From the NCBI GenBank assembly GCA_963662175.1, contig OY759215.1:44285213-44349212 (forward strand): a stretch of DNA of 64,000 nucleotides. The letters run 5' to 3'. A program made the position numbers and the translations under genes. Each line of letters starts with the position of its first letter. Position 1 is the stretch's first letter. The notes beneath the pieces are model-generated. The model made no database searches and was not told where the DNA came from. It saw only the letters and a list, made by a program, of their open reading frames with translations. This stretch comes from Aradus depressus. Taxonomy: Eukaryota; Arthropoda; Insecta; Hemiptera; Aradidae. Positions 1-11,829 of this stretch are shown here, piece after piece.

Positions 1-91
1 AAAACATGAAATTCTTTTGAAAATTCAGCATCGATTTTTTGACCGATTACATAACTTCCCCTATACTTAGTATAACTGGGGAAGTAAAATC
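1..91 (+). repeat. Rep-C, end-2 fragment with terminal hairpin
   Basis: Ends in a hairpin (54-85) with arms ACTTCCCC and GGGGAAGT around an inner TATAC/GTATA stem, then AAAAT. The same end recurs at 4275-4330, 5930-5975, 35320-35360 and 62195-62238. Confidence 0.8.
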
Positions 92-524
92 AAAGAACTT
101 GTTGAACATTTGTATTTTTTTCTTACACATAAATATATACGTATAGCGTGCCGGTTTGAGGTCTCCGTTTCCTGGATAACCAGGATGGAAATGGAGAGGA
201 AGGATGAAGAGGACAGGCTAGTGGTCCTGAGGAGGTTTCCTATCGATCTCCTGGAGTCTCCCAGCCAGCTAGCTAGATAAAAGACGGAGTGAGGAGAGAG
301 GAGGGTCCCGGATCAATGTCTGCCTTCCTGCGCCTTACCTCATCCACGCAGACTCATCCTCCAAACACGACCACCACCACCACGACCACCATACAAACAA
401 CACGTCTTAGCCTCCTTCACTCATCTACAATTTTCTTCTACTTTTTTTCTGTGTTTAATTACTCAAATGATAACACTCTCTAGGGTCCGACATTGGATCT
501 ACAATGAGCTGTTGTACATTCAAG
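92..524. other. No recognised feature; GC-richer patch
   Basis: A moderately GC-rich, purine-rich patch (150-345) followed by Thr/His-type codon-like simple sequence. No domain or splice-supported exon was recognised. Confidence 0.5.
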
Positions 525-921
525 AATATATGAGGAGTTTGGAGCCAGAGCGGACCAACCCACAATTTTTCGGAAAATGAGTTATTACCATCCTGATGTT
601 GGCATAGGATCCCTTTTTTCAAAACCAGTGTGGATCACTTAGTTTCTTCACTTCAGTGATAGATAGAAGCACTTTAAGTTTAGTCCACAAATATTTTGTG
701 CATATATTTTCAAAGTCACAATGGATCATACGGCCTTCAAAAACTTTATAGAACACAAAAAGGGATCACTCATCCAATACTATTCTAAAATTTCAAATAT
801 AAATAAATATTTGGGGCCCATTTATGGAGATAAACAAAATGTACTCAATTTTCAATTGCCATTTTCTTCCTGTTCAGTTTAAACCAATTGGTCCGCTCTG
901 GCTCCAAACTCCTCATATATT
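525..921. repeat. Foldback element with 34-bp perfect arms
   Basis: The segment 525-558 is the exact reverse complement of 888-921 (core GGAGCCAGAGCGGACCAA). The 330-bp loop has no coding signal. Confidence 0.8.
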
Positions 922-924
922 GTT

Positions 925-1424
925 TAATAAAATGAAATTTGACTTTAGATTGAAAGGTTCTCACTTCACTGGCTTCGAGTGCAAAGGTATAGGGTATAAA
1001 TTGTATATCTGTATCCAGAACTCTTTAAGGACGACATCTATCGATTTTCAGCCAAATAAATAAGTCAAAGGAAAGAAGGAGATTAGTGGGCTTAAAACAT
1101 AAAATAATAACTGCTGTTGTAATGAATGTTTTGAGCCGGAATTTCATATGTGAATTCGAAACGCATCTTCTATCAATTTTCAGCGTAATCTGCCTAAAGG
1201 GAGGAGAGATTTCAACTCAAAAACTCTAATAACTGCTGATGTACAATCGACACAAAAGTTAGTATGAGGATTCAGAAGTCATTATGTAAGTCAAATATTA
1301 CATTTTAGCCCAAAAGGCTTTGAATGGAGAGTGAAAATGTAAATGATTAATTTGTGCTGGTGAAGTACATAGCCGGTGATTCAACGACCATTTTTAAATC
1401 CGGCAAAACGTTTTGTCTCTTTTC
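925..1424 (-). repeat. Rep-C partial copy
   Basis: Degenerate repeated modules (TAATAACTGC..GTAATGAATG, CATATGTGAATTCGAAAC) end at GTACATAGCCGGTGATTCA, the end-1 hairpin of this family. Confidence 0.7.
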
Positions 1425-2734
1425 TAAAATTTTTCTAAGAAAAAAGAAATAAAAGATTCGATGTATCTGTTTCCTATGGCTTACATATTAAAAATTTAAC
1501 TTTGTATCAATTCGACGAAGGGGGGTTGATGCCCCGAGCTAGCCGCCCCCGCTCAACATAACATAACCAATATTGGCAGAACAAGGGGAGATCCACGGCC
1601 CACTAGACACACTTTTTTTAAAAATGTCTTTTATTATTTTTTTAAAGGTTAACCACACATGAGGGTAAATAAATGACGAAAGTATATACAGTAATGAAAA
1701 AATTGGATTTGAACAAACAGTAATTTGTAAATAATAGGTTTCAATAAATTCAGATTTCAATATGTACTCTATTTCTCACATCTTTAATAACAGACAAAAG
1801 TGGACGCATTGATTATTTTCAAACATATATATTGTGATAATATGAAAAATGAAAAAAATGCTTATGAAGATTTAATTGTTAATCTTAAATAAATGATAAA
1901 TAAATAAAAATATTATATAGTTAATAATAATGAAATAATAATAATATTAAATAAACAATAAGAATCACCACATTTCCTGTAGAAATTTGATCTCTTTTCT
2001 TTTACTAAATTTTGATTTCTACAGTAGTTTTTCGAAAAGAGCCCTAAAAAAGTATCAAAAGTTCAAGACGTGCAATTTTGAAGAAAGTGCACTTATATTT
2101 TTAAAAAAATTCAATTAGCCAACTTTTCATTTGGATTTCTAAAGAGATGCCATTTTTAATAATTTTAAATAATATTAAATCCAATCCAAAGGTTTTCAAA
2201 TAATTTCACTGGGCCAACAGGGAAAATGAATAGAACAGAATTTTCGAGAACAAATATTGGGTTTGTTTTCTTAAATTTACATTATTAATTAAAGAAAACT
2301 AAACATTAACAAACAAAAAATCATAGGAAATATTCTTAAACTTATTCAATCTTTTTGTTTTATATTTTGGGCCATTCTCTAAAATGAAGTTATTAGTAAG
2401 TCAGCATTTATTCTGTACATATGAACGAATAAAAGTACCTTCTTTTTGGATCAATTTCACCGTCAATACACTTCTGTTTAGTTCTATACAACATAAGCCT
2501 AAAACACCACTCTACATTTTTACTCAGACCGCCGCCATAGCTAGGCCTCGACCTCTTCACACTATCCACACTGATTAAAACAGCTGATTGGCCGTGTTTT
2601 GTTTTTTTAATCATTTGTTTTAAAAACAAATTTGCTTTATATAAAAAAATAAATATAATTAATTGTTTTAAATGTTTATAACTTAATTATTTTAATGTGC
2701 GTTTTTATACATCACAATATATGAATAACTATTC
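1425..2734. other. AT-rich stretch, nothing recognised
   Basis: AT-rich sequence with short homopolymers. No supported exon, RNA gene or repeat border was seen. Confidence 0.5.
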
Positions 2735-4129
2735 AACTTTTTGGCTGGAAAAAAATATTTGAACAGACAAACGTACAAAAAAACAATACAAAACATTCGT
2801 TTTTAAACAATACTGTGAGAAGGCAGTGAAGGTGACTTGGCGGAAAACTCGAAAGAAAAAGCAAACCTTTGTTAAGCCGTTTACTATGATTGGCTCGGCC
2901 AAGGAACCGCGAATTATGGCATCGAGTGTTGACCTGTAAACAGGACATTTGATATTGACAAGTTCTCATATTTAAATACATTCTCAGAGTAGTTATATTA
3001 ACAGCCTAATTTGTGTTATGATTGAAAACCCCCAAGGATAAATATTAAATTATATTACTTCTCTTAGCCAAGCTAATTAAGTGACATATAAAGTTAGATC
3101 CCGGTTGGTGAGTGAAGCACCAAAGAAGAATTCAAGAGTATTAAGTACTTAGTCTTATTTCTCCACTAGTATTGGAGGCTACATTCCACTTCTTCACAAG
3201 TAGTGAAGTACCTCAATTATTTTTCTTAACAATACTGTAAATATGTCAGTATTTTGTAAAAAGTTCTTTACTCCATTATAGATTGAAGCCTTCTTGGCAT
3301 TGATTCCACTAACCTTTGTGTAGTTTCTGGTGAGATGGTATTCCAGGCTCTTAACAAGGCTTCTTTAAAGTCTTTCTTATTTGATTTGGGTGTTTTTCTG
3401 ACTTCTCTGTCAATTAGATACCATAGATTCTCTTTGGGGTTTATATCTGGAGATTGAGATGAAGTTACAAGTCTTCTTGGAGTATTATACAGCAACCATT
3501 CCCTTGTAATGAGTGATGTGTCTTTGAGGTCATTGTCCTATTGGAAATGGAAACCTCCTTCAATAGTCACCAAATTTCCAACTCCACTGAACGCCATACA
3601 AGCCCAAACCATAATGTTGCGCTCTCCATGCTTCATCATGAGAACAACATTTATGTTTTTGAGTGCAGTATTCTTCTTTCTCCAGACTCGATTTTTACCA
3701 TCCGGCCCAAATAAACGAAACTTATTTTTGTCTGAAACATATTTGACTTTTTTCGCTTATAAATGGCTTTTTCCTAGGGAATCTCCTGGGAAACCAGGTT
3801 TATTGAGGTAATTTCTTATTGTATGTGGGGTAACGGACATTCCAGTATATGATGCAATGTCAAGCTGCAGTTGCTAAACTACTAGAAAATTGTTTTTTCT
3901 TTACTTAAGAATTAAGCCTGTAATCAATACTAAATCTTGTTCAAATATTTTTTTCCTGGTAATAAATTGAAAAGAAAGACAATAATATATTTTTTTATTA
4001 CAAATTAAATGGTGTGTCCCCTTTCATTTATAAAGGTGTGAGAAAAGAAGTACTTATTGAAGTCTGAATTGATTAGAATTAATTATTTACAAATTACTGT
4101 TTGTTCAAATACTTTTTTCCATGACTGTA
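2735..4129 (-). mobile_element. Tc1-type transposon relic, about 1.4 kb
   Basis: The ends share the inverted sequence GGAAAAAA.TATTTGAACA (left near 2746, right near 4105-4123), and the right end closes at CATGACTGTA, typical of Tc1 termini. A second copy of the right repeat lies about 165 bp inside (3939-3963), as in Tc1 elements with paired direct repeats per end. The interior carries a broken transposase on the minus strand. Confidence 0.8.
3268..3850 (-). pseudogene. Tc1-type DD34E transposase, broken
   Basis: This cut-and-paste transposase once moved the surrounding element. Minus-strand reading shows FRLFGPDGKNRVWRKK, then a segment around MVWACMAFSGVG, then DNDLKDTS, then SPDINPKENLW. 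These correspond to the middle and C-terminal catalytic core. The second catalytic Asp (in DND) and the Glu (in NPKENLW) are separated by 34 residues, which assigns it to the DD34E Tc1 group. A stop codon at 3538-3540 replaces the Gln usually found before DND, and the N-terminal DNA-binding half is not readable as one frame. It is therefore inactive. Confidence 0.85.
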
Positions 4130-4274
4130 TGCACCAAAGCGGATCAAAACAAAATGTATCTCTGTGTCACGGTGAACAGCGTGGCTGCCTATCTTACATG
4201 TAAGTACTTGAATGGTGGAGGATTCTCATGTAGCCTGTCGTCAGTAAACGGAGCAGCGAGAAGAAAATATAAAA

Positions 4275-4872
4275 AAAAAAGGTTACTTCTCCACCTAAGC
4301 GAAGTATGGATAGGGGAAGTTATGTAATGTTGAGTCTTCATCTAAATTTAATTTTTTCGATCCCCTGATTCTAAGAATGAAGAAAAAAATGTCGATCTTT
4401 GTGTGTGTTTGTGAACACGATAACTCTCGATGAAATGAATGTATCGACATAAATATTTTATGTTTATCCAGAACACCTATAGGACGACACTTGTTGATTT
4501 TTAGACGAATAGGTCAAAGGATGGGGGAGAAGCTGAACACAAAAACACTAATAACTGCCATTGCAATGAATCTATCGACCTAAAACTTCATATGTAAATT
4601 CAAAACTTTGAAACTTATTCATTGTATGCGATATCGGCAGTAAGGAACGAGGGATCAAAGGAAGGAGGCTTTATTCAAAAATCCTAATAACTGCCGATGT
4701 AATGAATGTAGCGACACAAAATGTAGTATGAGGATTCAGAAATTATGTAAATCAAATATTGCGTTTTAGTCTAAACGATCTCTTGGCTTTGTAGGGAGAT
4801 CGAAAAATTAATTGATTAATTCCGTTTGGGGAAGTACATAGCCGGTGATTCAGCAACGACTTTTTAGTACAG
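4275..4872 (-). repeat. Rep-C, near full-length copy
   Basis: Starts with the end-2 hairpin (CTTCTCC..GGGGAAGT), runs through repeated AATAACTGC..AATGAAT modules, and ends with GTACATAGCCGGTGATTCA..ACGAC at end 1. Confidence 0.8.
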
Positions 4873-4996
4873 AATTAGGGATAAATATTGAATATGATAT
4901 TGAATTGCATTACAGTATTATAATTACAATAATGTAACATTGATGTTTCTAATCAACTACTATGGGACCGTCCATAAATTATGTAATGCGTCATTT

Positions 4997-5021
4997 GGGG
5001 GGGGGGGGGGGGGGGGGGGGG
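4997..5021. repeat. Poly-G tract
   Basis: About 24 consecutive G, following CCGTCCATAAATTATGTAATGCGTCA. A similar G-flanked motif (CATAAATTACGTAAGGCATT) is at 25263-25290, so both probably belong to one dispersed element. Confidence 0.7.
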
Positions 5022-5116
5022 CTGTACGAATTTATACTAGCCTTATAACTCATAACTTTTTAAAAAATTCGAGAATGCAAATATCATCCAAATCATAGGC
5101 ATAAACGCATATCAAT

Positions 5117-5586
5117 CAGTGCCGGATTAAAGATTATTCGATGCCCTAAGCATCCTGAGCTTATGATGCCCCCACCTCACTATTGATAAGATTAACGTCT
5201 TATGTTGACAAGGTCAACAATACTAAAGTTCGAGTTATCAAAACTCTAAATTTCTCTTTCGTCCAAATACGCCATTCGTTCATCATATACGTGCACTTCT
5301 TCGTCAGATATCTTCTTCCTCAGTATCATCATAATCAGGATTTGATATTTGGTCTTCCATCCGAAATTTATGGCAGGGTATGAAAAAAATTGTGCGACCT
5401 ATAAATGGTTTTATATTTAACATATTAGTTCCATTTTTAATTAAGATTTACGGAAAAATAAAAATTGAGAAATAATTAACTATTTAAGTAAATAACTATT
5501 TCAAAAATAGCATTGCGGGCTTGGTGCCCCCGTGACGTCATGCCCTAAACAATTGCTTAGTTTGCTTATAGGTTAATCCGGCACTG
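5117..5586. mobile_element. hAT-type MITE with 8-bp target duplication
   Basis: Terminal inverted repeats CAGTGCCGGATTAA/TTAATCCGGCACTG are flanked by a perfect 8-bp duplication ATATCAAT (5109-5116 and 5587-5594), diagnostic of the hAT superfamily. The 470-bp interior has no transposase. Confidence 0.93.
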
Positions 5587-5929
5587 ATATCAATAGTTAA
5601 TAATTAAAACTATATAAATTAGTTTTTAGAGTTCCGTAGATCGAAATCCGACTCTGTTAACGACTGTTGGACAGCTCAAAAATAGTTGACAAACCTTCTT
5701 TTTCCTCGAAGGTATTTGTTAGAATTTATTAGGTATTTATTATATGCATTTTTTTCAATTCATATATTAACTTTTAGCGGAGAGGAGGAAGGGAGAGGGG
5801 GAGGGACCCTTCTAACGGCACCAAAATTTCCCCAAAATTTTCGAAGAAAAAAAAAAATTAACCTACATTTAATCCACTTTCATAAGATTCACCATTTTAA
5901 ATATGAAATTTTACTTTCATGGGCAAGGA

Positions 5930-6125
5930 GTTTTACTTCTCCAGCTATACGAAGTATAGGGGATGTTATGTAATCGATCAAACCTTTATAGTCCAAATAA
6001 GAAAAAAATGTTGTCTGTCTGTGTTTGTGAACATGGTAACACCGAAACATTTTATATTTGAATCTAGAACCCTCTATCGATGACTCCTATTGTTTTTTAG
6101 CCAAATCGACGTAAGCAAAGGGGAA
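5930..6125 (-). repeat. Rep-C truncated copy
   Basis: Begins with the end-2 hairpin (CTTCTCCAGCTATACGAAG) and breaks off after about 190 bp. Confidence 0.7.
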
Positions 6126-7049
6126 GTGAAGATAGATTGACTATCTTTCTATAATTAGAGAAAAGATTGCAGCCCCGAACGATGACGTTGCCCTTGGGGC
6201 CGCCAGATTCAACATCCGCCTCTCATCATTATAGATATTATTCAAGATTGCAGTACATGATCCCTTACTCATCCCATCTATCAAATGTTTATAACAAAAT
6301 AACAATATGGAAAAGATATATTATACAGATTCCACACAAAGAGCAAACATTAATATTTTCGAGAAAAAAAAACTAGTATTTTTTACTATGATGGAGAGAT
6401 TTTTTTGAGGAATTATCGTCATTTAGATGGTATCATATTTGGTGGAACGGGGGTGGGTGGTTAGCGGTGCTCAGCTGATGAAGGATTGTCCTAACACAAG
6501 CAGTGAGGAATGGGCAACCCCAAACGAGCTGCTCCCGATAATTATGTAAATACCCTTACATAATGGAGTTTTGTCGAGATCTGGCTCATAACTGACAGCT
6601 GCCAACCCACAGATCTGTTACCCTGCTTATAAATTACCCTTAACTCCTGGCTTCTCACAAAAAAAAGGATTTGTCTTTCTCTAATTGTAATGTTTACTGA
6701 GGAAAAACAATTATTTTCCTTAAAAAGTGAAATCTACCGTCACTGTAATATTTTTTTACCGCCTACTCTTGGGTTTGTATGAATAATTGACGACTTTCAT
6801 GTAATAGTGGCCTACTCCTTTTGGGTTAGTTAAAGATATACATAGATCTAATAAATTTGTAAATAGAACATTAAAAAAAAAAATAATTAATTTATTCTGA
6901 AAAAATAAATATATTATGTTATTGTACCATCTTTTCGCACTTACTGAGCGTAGGCCTCTCGCGTCCCAAAGTCCTCTGTCCTCATCCTTTGCCTTTTTCT
7001 CTTCTTTTTTCTGAAGACTGGCCGCCAGAGGATGACTCGTCTTGTCCAT
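6126..7049. other. No recognised feature
   Basis: AT-rich with one short GC-rich patch (6175-6225). No supported gene or repeat. Confidence 0.5.
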
Positions 7050-7242
7050 CGGCTGAAAATGCTGCTCCTGACGCTGAGGACAACACAGAAGGCCGTGGAA
7101 AGAAGCATGAAGGGTGTTTCGCTGCAAAACAAGATGAGACACTCCAGAATTAGAGAAGAAGCTTGAGTGGAAGACATATAGAAGACGGGAAAACTGATGA
7201 AATGGGAGATGGGCTGGGCATGTGGCGCAGTTAAGAGACGGC
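7050..7242 (+). pseudogene. Non-LTR retrotransposon RT C-terminal fragment, arm 1
   Basis: Plus-strand reading gives TTQKAVERSMKGVSLQNKMR and then, after stops, MGWACGAVKRRQ. This resembles the C-terminal segment of RTE/CR1-type reverse transcriptases (M-E-R-x-M-x-G-V-S-L..., then W-A-G-H-V-A-R). It is interrupted by stops and forms an inverted pair with the next fragment. Confidence 0.65.
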
Positions 7243-7440
7243 AGAATGACGACGCGAGGTCGTCTCTCAACCGCGCCACAAGCCCAGCGCATCTGAATTT
7301 TATCAGTTTCACCGTCTTCTCTACATTCTCCAAGTAGGTTTATTCTTGTCGGATCATGTCTCGCAGAGAAACACCCTTCATACATCTTTCCATGACCTTC
7401 TGTGTTCTCTTTAGCATTTTTGTAAGGGTCCAAGTCTGGG
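7243..7440 (-). pseudogene. Non-LTR retrotransposon RT C-terminal fragment, arm 2
   Basis: Minus-strand reading gives KVMERCMKGVSLRDMIRQE followed by FRCAGLVARLRDD. It is the same C-terminal region as arm 1 in opposite orientation, so the two form an imperfect palindrome centred near 7250. Both are non-functional remnants. Confidence 0.7.
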
Positions 7441-7805
7441 CTCCGTAAGTAAGTAAGGCAGCGCTCCCCATATACCTAGATAAATATTAACTTGCAACCC
7501 ACATCAACGTATGTTGCGCATACCTTGGGTATATACGGGGCATCTGTCATGTCTGAAAAGAATGTGCCTAGACGCAATATGCAGTATATTTAGATATTTG
7601 TTTTGATATGAGAATGTTTCCTTAAATTTCGAGGTGAAATGTGGGAAGGAGCTGGTGAAGATGAGTTATATCTTGGAAAAATTAGGGATGCTGGTGGCCA
7701 ATCGGGCCTTAACTCTCCAATACCCGATATTAGCATAAACATGCACCCAGCTTGCGCTAGAAGTTACCAGTCCGACCATTATTCGTTCTCTGAGGATGTC
7801 TGCTG

Positions 7806-8125
7806 TTTCTTGAGTCAGAAGATAAGGTTCAATTGTTGCCCTTATACCTCAGCTGACTTGACTAGACTGAACTTGAGTCAAGAAATAAAGGTTAATTGTT
7901 GCTTACATACCTCAGTCTCATGACTTAACTGTATTTCCTGATTCAAGATAAGTTCAATTGTTGCCCTTATACCTCAGCTGACTTGACTAGACTGAACTTG
8001 AGTCAAGAAATAAAGTTTAATTGTTGCTTACATACCTCAGTCTCATGACTTAACTGTATTTCCTGATTCAAGTTAAGTTCAATTGTTGCTCTTATATCTT
8101 TGCCTCCTGACTTGTGAAATTGAGC
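7806..8125. repeat. Minisatellite, 125-bp period, about 2.5 copies
   Basis: AATTGTTGCCCTTATACCTC recurs at 7831, 7956 and (slightly changed) 8081. Each unit is itself a degenerate dimer of about 63 bp. Confidence 0.85.
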
Positions 8126-8339
8126 CAGGATAAACCAAAATACACCCAAATGACCATTGAACTGTTCTTTTTTCCTGACAGCTACAGTCAAATGTCCGGA
8201 ACCTGTCTCATCCTCAATTATTACTGAGCTGTATTAATTTGTTTCGTATTGAAAGGTAGATACAAATTGTGTTGATTTAGATTCAATAGTCTGTATCTTG
8301 AAATATTTCCCATTCTCGACTCAACTTAAAGTTAGACTG

Positions 8340-8600
8340 TATCTGGAGTTGGGTGATGTCCCGGAGTCTATCGACCCTGGAGGGTGGTGGGTGGTGGTGG
8401 GGGAAGATAGCCGGGATGAGACCGGCGCCCCTGCTCCAGCCCTCTCATTGGCTCCTGGCTATCTCTCCTATCTCCCACCACCTCTCATCCTCCATTCTCT
8501 ACAGCTCATCCTCACTTCCCATTGGCCGCATCCCTCATCCAATCCCATTCTATCCCTCTATCTCTCAGCTATCTTCTCCTTACACAACACCCCCCTCTCC
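8340..8600. promoter_or_regulatory. GC-richer segment with two ATTGG (CCAAT-type) motifs
   Basis: A locally GC-rich block (CCGGCGCCCC) with CTCATTGGCTCC near 8444 and CCCATTGGCCGC near 8518. It looks promoter-like, but no transcription unit could be attached. Confidence 0.2.
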
Positions 8601-8757
8601 ATACATTCAAACTGATATAATCCTTATCTTGGACCTCCGAACGGCTTTCACACTTTTAGGTGTCTTAACCAAGGACCAGTACTCAGAAACCTTGCATAGA
8701 GCTATCTCCAAGGATCATTGAATTCGGTATTGGATGATGAAGCATCATGAAACCCAA

Positions 8758-8929
8758 TAGTCAACTCTCGATAAGTCGAATTCGTAGTTAATTCGAACAA
8801 ATTCTCTGGTCCCATGACACGTAACGTAAATATTACCTCAATAAGTCGAACTTTGGTAAGTCGAATTATAGATAAGTCGAACAATTTTGCCCAGTCCCTA
8901 GAAGTTCGACTTATAGATAGTTGACTGTA
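8758..8929. mobile_element. pogo/Tigger-like MITE
   Basis: The ends TAGTCAACTCTCGATAAGTCGAA and (reverse complement) TACAGTCAACTATC...AAGTCGAAC are inverted repeats beginning at TA. The interior repeats the same AAGTCGAA theme. Confidence 0.7.
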
Positions 8930-9262
8930 CTTATATTTCATTATTTTTTAAAGTTCACGACAGATTCCAAATTCGAATTAATTCGTAATATTGTTTGGAA
9001 GAAATTTTCAGCATAATCGCCTTTCTCAACGAGTCCCACTACTTTTTTTTATGACACCAAGCCTGGAAATAATATAAATAATTAAGTGAAATGAAATTGT
9101 ACCTATGGATATTTTGTGTACCTATCGATATTTTTTTGAGTAAAAAATTTCATTTTACTTAATTACTTACCTACCTTATTTGCCTCATATTATATTCATC
9201 ATATATTATTCTTCATTTAAAGACATTGTATATGTTACCGTGAAAGTTCAAAATACGGTGAT

Positions 9263-9502
9263 TGTTGATATTCACCGCTGAATGTCGGCAGACACCAACG
9301 TATTTCATACTATTCGGACATTCGCTGGTGATAGTCAACACACAACGATATGTTGCAGTAATTGTTCAATAAAATTATAATTTGTTGATATTCACCGCTG
9401 AATGTCGGCAGACACCAACGTATTTCATACTATTCGGACATTCGCTGGTGATAGTCAACACACAACGATATGTTGCAGTAATTGTTCAATAAAATTATAA
9501 TT
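9263..9502. repeat. Perfect 2 x 120-bp tandem duplication
   Basis: 9263-9382 and 9383-9502 appear identical. A diverged inverted relative (GTGTATGCCGACATTTACAG) is near 9935-9960, suggesting the unit belongs to an older repeat. Confidence 0.9.
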
Positions 9503-10060
9503 ATAAACAAATAAGTTACGGTAAGTATGAATAGAGCGGCTAATGTGCACTTTCACAGATCTGTGCAAATTCTCCTAAGCATTCTAAGAAAGTGAGTAGA
9601 ACGAATGAGTACGCTCTGGTTACAAATACAGTATATAATTCAGGTGAACCTGTATAAAAAATAAGGTGAGAGTTAAAATTGTATTTTCCAGCTACATGAT
9701 ATGAAAAGAACAAATCATATATCATATATTAGAATTTTGATCCTGTCGTCCATCTTCTTAGTAAATCAGGTTTGATAAACTGATAATTATCCGTTACAGA
9801 TCTACAACTGATAACCTCTTTTTTCTTCGTACTTTATTCAACATTCACTACAGCCTATTTTGTGTGTCGACTAACAACAGGAAATGCCCGAAAAGAATGA
9901 AACACAAATAATTGTTGATTTTCGGTGACTAAGTTGGTGTATGCCGACATTTACAGGTGATTCTTGAGATGCACAAATGTCGGTCTTTCTCTGTAACATG
10001 TACCTATACGTTCATGTTGTATCGTGTGTGTGTGTATGTGTTTGTATATAATTAATTACT

Positions 10061-10180
10061 GTGGCTCATGCCGGGGCTTAACTACAAAGTCATATCGCCA
10101 AAAACCAATGGCATTAGCCAGGTTTCGAACCCGCGATCTTGAGCTCAGTAGGCAAGCACGCTACCTCTGAGCTACTGGCT
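10061..10180 (-). mobile_element. SINE-A copy, internally deleted
   Basis: tRNA-like head (GAGCTCAAGATCGCGGGTTCG on the minus strand) joined directly to the tail segment AGCCCCGGCATGAGCC. The middle about 200 bp is missing. Confidence 0.85.
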
Positions 10181-10498
10181 ATAATTTTGATTCTTAATTT
10201 TCTTCCTTTAGTTTTTCAATGTCAATTCCCTATTGAATTCCCTGTTCATTATAATTCTGATTTTATTTTAGGTAGTTAACGTTAAGTTGTTTCGTCTGAG
10301 AAGAAACGAGGATCTGTAAACGTCTAATACGGGATAACGAAGACTTAAAGCAGTAGTCAAGCGTAAATATCGGTTAACAAGCTGGGGTTGCCAACGAAGT
10401 CTTCTCAAGCATAATGTTCTTCAGAACAGAACTGGGGCCCAAATCAAACTACGAAAATGAATCAGGTGAAGTATTTATTACTAGTAATCCTACAAAAT

Positions 10499-10840
10499 AT
10501 TACTACATCTCTCAGAACTTAATAGTTTATAGAGAGTTCCTATATGTTTCTGTGATTACTACATCTCTCAGAACTGAATAGCTTATAGAGAGTTCCGCTA
10601 TGTTTCTGTGATTACTACATCACTCAGAACTGAATAGTTTATAGAGAGTTCCTCTATGTTTCTGTGATTACTACATCACTCAGAACTGAATAGTTTATAG
10701 ACAGTTTCTATACCTATGTATCTGTGATTACTACATCTCTCAGAACTGAATAGTTTATAGAGAGTTCCTCTATGTATCTGTGATTACTACATTTCGCAGA
10801 ACTGAATAGTTTAGAGAGAGTTCTTCTATGCTTCTATCAT
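10499..10840. repeat. Minisatellite, 56-bp period, 6 copies
   Basis: TACTACAT recurs at 10501, 10557, 10613, 10669, 10729 and in altered form at 10785. The unit includes CAGAACTGAATAGTTTATAG. Confidence 0.9.
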
Positions 10841-10863
10841 TTAATTTAAAAAAGAAAGAAGAA

Positions 10864-10894
10864 AACTCAGTCAATCTTGTAATGGATATAAAAT

Positions 10895-10971
<77 letters not shown>

Positions 10972-11203
10972 GCTTTATGTACGGTGCATATTAGCCATGT
11001 CAATGTGTTATGTATAATTATTTAAGACATCCATGGCCCCGGGAGGGAGTTCTATCTACGAAATAAAACTCACTCCCGGACGGGATTCGAACCCGCAAAC
11101 CATGGTGAGACCATGCGACCAAAGCCCTACGCTCTAGCCCGCACGGCCACCATGGCTCCCAAAATAATATGTTACCTATATCCATTACAATATTGACTGA
11201 GTT
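10864..11203. repeat. Foldback arms surrounding a SINE-B
   Basis: AACTCAGTCAAT.TTGTAATGGATATA at 10864-10890 is repeated in reverse complement at about 11177-11203. The SINE-B with its long tail lies between. Confidence 0.75.
10898..11160 (-). mobile_element. SINE-B copy with a 70-nt A-tail
   Basis: On the minus strand: a tRNA-like head (GGTTCGAATCCCGTCCGG box B, GCCATGGTGGCCGTGCGGGC start), an inverted motif around ACTCCCTCCCGGGGCCATGG, the end segment ATGCACCGTACATAAAGCC, and about 70 A. Two other copies (53869, 59445) share this layout. Confidence 0.88.
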
Positions 11204-11309
11204 TTTTTTTCTTTTACAATAACAATTTAAAACGTATAATAACATATTATGATACAATGAATTGCGTGCTAATGAATGAATTTTGATAAAACCTTTTGTG
11301 ATGTGTTTG

Positions 11310-11318
<9 letters not shown>

Positions 11319-11346
<28 letters not shown>
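11319..11346. repeat. (AT)n microsatellite
   Basis: Uninterrupted AT dinucleotide run. Confidence 0.95.
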
Positions 11347-11349
<3 letters not shown>

Positions 11350-11829
11350 TACACTCATTTTACGGATTTTCATTTACTTTTTAATGTGCCAAAAATTTAG
11401 TACTTTTTTTATTTTTTATATTTGGAAAATTAGCAAGTTATAAAAAAATTGCAAGAGTAAAAAAAAGAAGGCCTCAATGCATATGTCTGAATTTTTTCAA
11501 ATTTTTCAATTACATTTTTTTAAAGCGCTACAATTTCAAAAAAGGGGTGGTTTTCATGTTTTTCCGGAAAATTTCGGTCAAAACGCACTTTAGAGAAAAG
11601 TTACAAATAAAAAAAATCTTGTATTTCGATGATACATTCGCCTAATTTTTTTCAGATTTTTTCTAAACCTTTTTACATTTTTCCTCCCCTGGAAGAATTT
11701 TCGAGTGGCCATATCTCGAAAAATATGCATTTTTCAGAAAAATTGAAAAGGATAAAAACATCTTATTTTGGGTTTCGCCCAAAATTTAGGGATGGACCAC
11801 AAGAGGATCCGTGGATCAGATGGCAGTTT

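Noticed and set aside
6756..7433. 225-codon open frame on the minus strand
   Set aside because: Runs across an inverted pair of LINE fragments and AT-rich filler. The biologically meaningful reading lies in short segments of other frames.
10770..11003. Lysine-rich open frame
   Set aside because: Produced by the poly-T tract of the SINE-B tail.
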